A DNA stretch of 64,000 bases from Christensenella tenuis. GTDB taxonomy: Bacteria; Bacillota; Clostridia; Christensenellales; Christensenellaceae. This document shows, in pieces, positions 60,753 to 64,000 of the stretch. The translations under genes were made by a program, and so were the position numbers. Each line of letters opens with the position of its first letter. Positions within the stretch are counted from its first letter, which is position 1. Where the stretch lies: the NCBI RefSeq assembly GCF_014287795.1, contig NZ_JACOON010000002.1, positions 1-64,000 of the forward strand, given 5' to 3'. The notes under the pieces are model-generated. The model was not told the DNA's origin. It saw only the letters and a program-made list of their open reading frames with translations, and did not search any database.

Positions 60753-62333
60753 ATGAGTAAGAAAATATACACCTTCGATTCCACGCTGCGCGACGGTATG
60801 CAGGGGGAAGGCATTGCCTTTTCTGTAGAGGATAAGCTTAACATCGTCCGTGCGCTGGACGCGCTGGGAATTGATTTCATTGAAGCGGGCAATCCCGCTT
60901 CCAACCCGAAGGACCTGGAGTTTTTCCGCCGGCTGCAAAGCGAGACGCAAACACATGCGAAGCTGTGCGCATTTGGCAGCACCCGGCGCAAGAATATCCT
61001 GCCCGAGGAGGATTCCAACGTAAAAAGCCTGATGGAGGCAGGGACGCCCGCGGTTTCGATCTTTGGAAAATGCTGGGATTTGCACGTCCTTAGGGTGATT
61101 AATACCACTCCTGAGGAAAACATTGCGATGATCGAGAGCACGCTTGCCTATATGAAACAAAACGGTAAGTATGTGGTGTTTGATGCGGAACACTTTTTCG
61201 ACGGATACAAGGCGAATCCCGGATATGCGATGGAAGCGCTTGAAGCGGCGGCAGCCGGCGGCGCGGACGTCCTTTGCCTGTGCGATACGAACGGCGGCAC
61301 TTACCCCACGGATATCTATGAAATAACGGGACGGGTGGTAAAAGCATTCCCGGACGTACAGGTGGGCATCCATTGCCATAACGATACGGGCATGGCGGTC
61401 GCGCAGACGATGTTTGCGGTGGATGCGGGCGCAACGCAGGTGCAGGGAACGTTCGTCGGATATGGGGAACGGTGCGGAAACGCAAACCTTTCCACGATTA
61501 TTCCGAATCTGGAGCTAAAGCGCGGCTACGACGTACTGGGGGAGGAAAACCTGAGGAACCTTACGGAGACCGCGCGGCGAATCGCCGATATTTCCAATAC
61601 CTGGCTGCCTTCAGGGGCCCCTTACGTAGGGGCGAGCGCGTTCGCGCACAAGGGCGGTATGCACATTGACGGCGTGGAGAAAATACGCGAGAGCTTTGAG
61701 CACGTCGATCCGCAAAAGGTAGGCAACAGCCGCAGGTTCCTGATGAGCGAGGTTTCGGGCAAGGCGACGCTGATAAAGAAAATACAGAAGGTGGAGCCGT
61801 CGGTTACAGTAAAAGACCCGGTGGTGACGGAGCTTGTAGACAAGCTTAAGCAGCTTGAATTCGAGGGCTATCAATTCGAGGCGGCGGAACAGAGCTTTGA
61901 GCTGGTGATTCGCAGGCTGCTCGGGAAATATAAAAAGTATTTTGAGCTCGAATACTTCAAGATCATCGGCGAGCAGCCCTTGCAGGAACAGGAGTATCCG
62001 TCTTCCGCAATTATCAAGGTGAAGGTGGACGGACAGCCGCACATCACCGGCGCAGAGGGCGATGGCCCGGTGCACGCGCTTGACCTTGCGCTTCGGGGCG
62101 CGCTCAAGGGCTTTTACCCGGCGCTTGAAACCATGCGTCTTGCGGACTATAAGGTGCGCGTGCTCGAAAGCTCGGCCACTACGGCCGCCAAAGTGCGCGT
62201 CCTGATCGAGTCGACGGACGGAAAACATACGTGGAATACCGTAGGAGTATCGACGGATATCATCGAAGCCAGTTTCCTTGCGCTTACGGATTCGATCGAG
62301 TATAAACTGACATTAGACGAGGACAATAAGTAG
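60753..62333 (+). CDS. cimA: (R)-Citramalate synthase
   Basis: Condenses pyruvate and acetyl-CoA to citramalate, the threonine-independent entry to isoleucine. 526 residues. The start FDSTLRDGMQGEGIAFSVED (shown as DSTLRDGMQGEGIAF) is the CimA variant of the LeuA motif. Later come HCHNDTGMAVAQ, GGMHIDGV and a C-terminal LeuA-type allosteric domain with VGVSTDIIEAS. ATG 60753 follows AAAGGAAAG. A paralogue role as homocitrate synthase is less likely given the length and context. Confidence 0.92.
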   Translation: MSKKIYTFDSTLRDGMQGEGIAFSVEDKLNIVRALDALGIDFIEAGNPASNPKDLEFFRRLQSETQTHAKLCAFGSTRRKNILPEEDSNVKSLMEAGTPAVSIFGKCWDLHVLRVINTTPEENIAMIESTLAYMKQNGKYVVFDAEHFFDGYKANPGYAMEALEAAAAGGADVLCLCDTNGGTYPTDIYEITGRVVKAFPDVQVGIHCHNDTGMAVAQTMFAVDAGATQVQGTFVGYGERCGNANLSTIIPNLELKRGYDVLGEENLRNLTETARRIADISNTWLPSGAPYVGASAFAHKGGMHIDGVEKIRESFEHVDPQKVGNSRRFLMSEVSGKATLIKKIQKVEPSVTVKDPVVTELVDKLKQLEFEGYQFEAAEQSFELVIRRLLGKYKKYFELEYFKIIGEQPLQEQEYPSSAIIKVKVDGQPHITGAEGDGPVHALDLALRGALKGFYPALETMRLADYKVRVLESSATTAAKVRVLIESTDGKHTWNTVGVSTDIIEASFLALTDSIEYKLTLDEDNK

Positions 62334-62422
62334 GAGATTTATTCCTGGCGGTTTCGCCGGGAAACAATCCATTTCATAGGCGCATATTTACGCGAAATGG
62401 AATATTATTAAACAGGGAAAGG

Positions 62423-62466
62423 CCGGGAAAGGGTTCTGCCCCTTTCCCGGAGCACCCATAGGGTGC
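62423..62466 (+). other. Tandem hairpins before leuC
   Basis: CCGGGAAAGGG/CCCTTTCCCGG (62423-62450) and GCACCC/GGGTGC (62452-62466) stand directly upstream of the leuC ribosome site. No T-run. They may tune translation or stabilise processed mRNA. Confidence 0.5.
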
Positions 62467-62481
62467 GAGGAGTATGATATT

Positions 62482-63738
62482 ATGGGTATGACAATGACGC
62501 AAAAAATATTGGCAGCGCACGCGGGGCTTCCGAGTGTGGTTGCGGGACAGCTCATTTCCGTGAATCTTGATATGGTTCTCGGGAACGACATCACGTCGCC
62601 GGTTGCGATCCGGGAAATGGGCAAAACCGGAAAAGAGGTTTTTGATAAAAACAAAATCGCGCTTGTGATGGATCACTTTACGCCGAACAAGGATATCAAA
62701 GCGGCGGAGCAGTGCAAGCTGGTGCGTGAATTTGCGCAGAAGCACGGCATCGTGAATTTCTTCGATGTAGGCCAGATGGGCATCGAGCACGCGCTTCTAC
62801 CCGAAAAGGGACTCGTAGTCGCGGGAGACGCGGTGATCGGCGCAGACTCGCATACATGCACTTATGGAGCGCTTGGCGCGTTTTCCACGGGCGTCGGCTC
62901 CACGGATATGGCCGCGGCTATGGCGACGGGAAAGGTGTGGCTGAAGGTGCCGGGATCCATCCGTTTCAACCTGCGCGGCAAGCTGAAAAAATATGTCAGC
63001 GGCAAGGATGTGATCCTGCACATCATCGGTATGATCGGTGTGGACGGCGCGCTTTACCAGTCTATGGAATTTGGCGGGGAAGGTCTTGCCTCCCTTACGA
63101 TAGACGACCGCCTGTGCATTGCCAATATGGCGATCGAAGCGGGCGGCAAAAACGGAATTTTTGAAGTGGACGACCAGACGATAGAATATATCCGTGCGCA
63201 TTCTGAACGCGAATTCAAGGTGTATGCGCCCGACCCGGACGCAGTATACGAACGCGTTATCGATATCGACCTTAGTGAAATCAAATCAACGGTTTCCTTC
63301 CCGCATTTGCCGGAGAATACCAAAACCATCGACGAGGTGGGAGAGATAAAGATCGACCAAGTAGTGATCGGTTCATGTACGAACGGCAGGATCAGCGATT
63401 TGCGGGCGGCAGCCGATATTATGGTAGGCCGCAAGGTTGCGCCGAACGTCCGCGCGATTATTTTCCCCGCGACTCAGGCGATTTACCTGCAGGCGATGGA
63501 GGAAGGATTGCTGAAAATTTTTGTGGAAGCGGGCTGTGCGGTATCCACCCCTACATGCGGGCCGTGCCTTGGCGGACACTGCGGCATTCTTGCGGAAGGC
63601 GAACGCGCCGTTGCAACCACAAACCGGAACTTTGTGGGGCGGATGGGCCATGTGAAATCAGAAGTATACCTGGCGAGCCCGGAAGTGGCGGCGGCAAGCG
63701 CAATCGCAGGGAAAATCGCTTCGCCCACGGATATTTGA
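62482..63738 (+). CDS. leuC: 3-Isopropylmalate dehydratase, large subunit
   Basis: Aconitase-type enzyme with a 4Fe-4S cluster, isomerising isopropylmalate and in CimA organisms also citramalate. 418 residues: the short (archaeal/clostridial) form. Cluster cysteines appear in IGSCTNGR and TCGPCLGGHCG; GADSHTCTYGALGAF is the substrate-site segment. GAGGAG lies 10 bases before ATG 62482. Confidence 0.95.
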   Translation: MGMTMTQKILAAHAGLPSVVAGQLISVNLDMVLGNDITSPVAIREMGKTGKEVFDKNKIALVMDHFTPNKDIKAAEQCKLVREFAQKHGIVNFFDVGQMGIEHALLPEKGLVVAGDAVIGADSHTCTYGALGAFSTGVGSTDMAAAMATGKVWLKVPGSIRFNLRGKLKKYVSGKDVILHIIGMIGVDGALYQSMEFGGEGLASLTIDDRLCIANMAIEAGGKNGIFEVDDQTIEYIRAHSEREFKVYAPDPDAVYERVIDIDLSEIKSTVSFPHLPENTKTIDEVGEIKIDQVVIGSCTNGRISDLRAAADIMVGRKVAPNVRAIIFPATQAIYLQAMEEGLLKIFVEAGCAVSTPTCGPCLGGHCGILAEGERAVATTNRNFVGRMGHVKSEVYLASPEVAAASAIAGKIASPTDI

Positions 63739-63751
63739 GGAGGAGATACAA

Positions 63752-64000
63752 ATGAAAGCAAAAGGCAGAGTTTTTAAATATGGGGACAATATCGATACGG
63801 ACGTCATCATTCCCGCGCGTTACCTCAACACATCGGATTCGAAGGAGCTTGCATCCCACTGCATGGAGGATATTGACGCCGAATTTGTGGGAAAAGTCAA
63901 AAAAGGCGACATTATGGTGGGTGTAAAGAATTTCGGCTGCGGTTCCTCGCGCGAGCACGCACCCATTGCGATCAAGGAATCGGGGATCAGCTGCGTAATC
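63752..64000 (+). CDS. leuD: 3-Isopropylmalate dehydratase, small subunit (3' end missing)
   Basis: The first 83 residues: GRVFKYGDNIDTDVIIPARYL and FGCGSSREHAP are diagnostic for LeuD. GGAGGAGAT precedes ATG 63752, 13 bases after leuC. The window ends inside the gene; leuB is expected further downstream. Confidence 0.95.
   Translation, partial: MKAKGRVFKYGDNIDTDVIIPARYLNTSDSKELASHCMEDIDAEFVGKVKKGDIMVGVKNFGCGSSREHAPIAIKESGISCVI

Noticed and set aside
1..64000. CRISPR array, toxin-antitoxin module, prophage or known defence system
   Set aside because: No regularly spaced repeats, cas-like genes, phage structural genes or recognised defence genes were found.

Overview
The window looks like chromosome from an anaerobic low-to-mid GC Firmicute of class Clostridia. 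The pointers are strong GGAGG-type ribosome binding sites, frequent GTG/TTG starts, Asp23/Gls24, DUF1846, DUF1934, DUF2148 and DUF3793 proteins, a Rho with a long disordered N-terminus, a SorC-type sugar regulator and an all-in-one ilv-leu operon. Base composition is close to half GC. A Christensenella-like lineage would fit, but I cannot test that without a database. No rRNA, CRISPR array, prophage or replication origin was seen.

Layout. 0-1.6 kb: end of a cluster of three DeoC-fold aldolases, two of which have lost catalytic lysines. 1.8-2.7 kb: aldo/keto reductase. 2.8-8.1 kb: dTDP-L-rhamnose module (rfbA, rfbC, rfbB, rfbD) flanked by two family-2 glycosyltransferases. 8.2-12.3 kb: MATE exporter, then an intracellular alpha-amylase translationally coupled to a second aldo/keto reductase. 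12.4-20.5 kb: housekeeping and hypothetical genes (methyltransferase, zinc ribbon, DUF1934, metallo-beta-lactamase fold, DUF1846, Lgt, rho, SGNH hydrolase). 20.7-22.9 kb: two-component system. 22.9-32.2 kb: sugar catabolic operon with a divergent SorC regulator, a UroD-like protein, a ribose-type ABC importer, a ribulokinase-like kinase, an SDR dehydrogenase and a canonical DeoC. 32.3-39.8 kb: XRE-cupin regulator with acyl-CoA ligase, GNAT, RNA cyclic phosphodiesterase, ABC exporter, Nudix hydrolase, C-S lyase and a 44-residue protein behind a structured leader. 40-44.6 kb: Asp23, an apparently iron-regulated DUF3793-flavodoxin pair, an orphan response regulator and a second MATE gene.

44.7-53.2 kb is an eroded region. 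It holds pseudogene fragments (S41 peptidase, MATE, IS1182-like transposase, IS200-like tnpA), long gene-free stretches, and islands of intact genes (DUF2148, pentapeptide/zinc-ribbon/MarR, small membrane proteins, HD hydrolase). It ends at a tRNA-Arg(CCT). 53.3-64 kb is a branched-chain amino acid operon, ilvB-ilvN-ilvC-ilvD-leuA-cimA-leuC-leuD, preceded by a consensus promoter, an Ile/Val/Leu-rich leader peptide and an intrinsic terminator. CimA implies isoleucine synthesis from pyruvate through citramalate.

The most interesting items are: the ribulokinase/SDR/DeoC/UroD operon, whose chemistry does not match a textbook pathway; the tandem degenerate DeoC paralogues; a structured-RNA-like element in two clear copies plus one diverged copy (about 34.6, 40.5 and 45.6 kb); a branched RNA leader before a 44-residue ORF at 39.5 kb; and peptide-coupled attenuation of ilv in a Firmicute, where T-boxes are usual.
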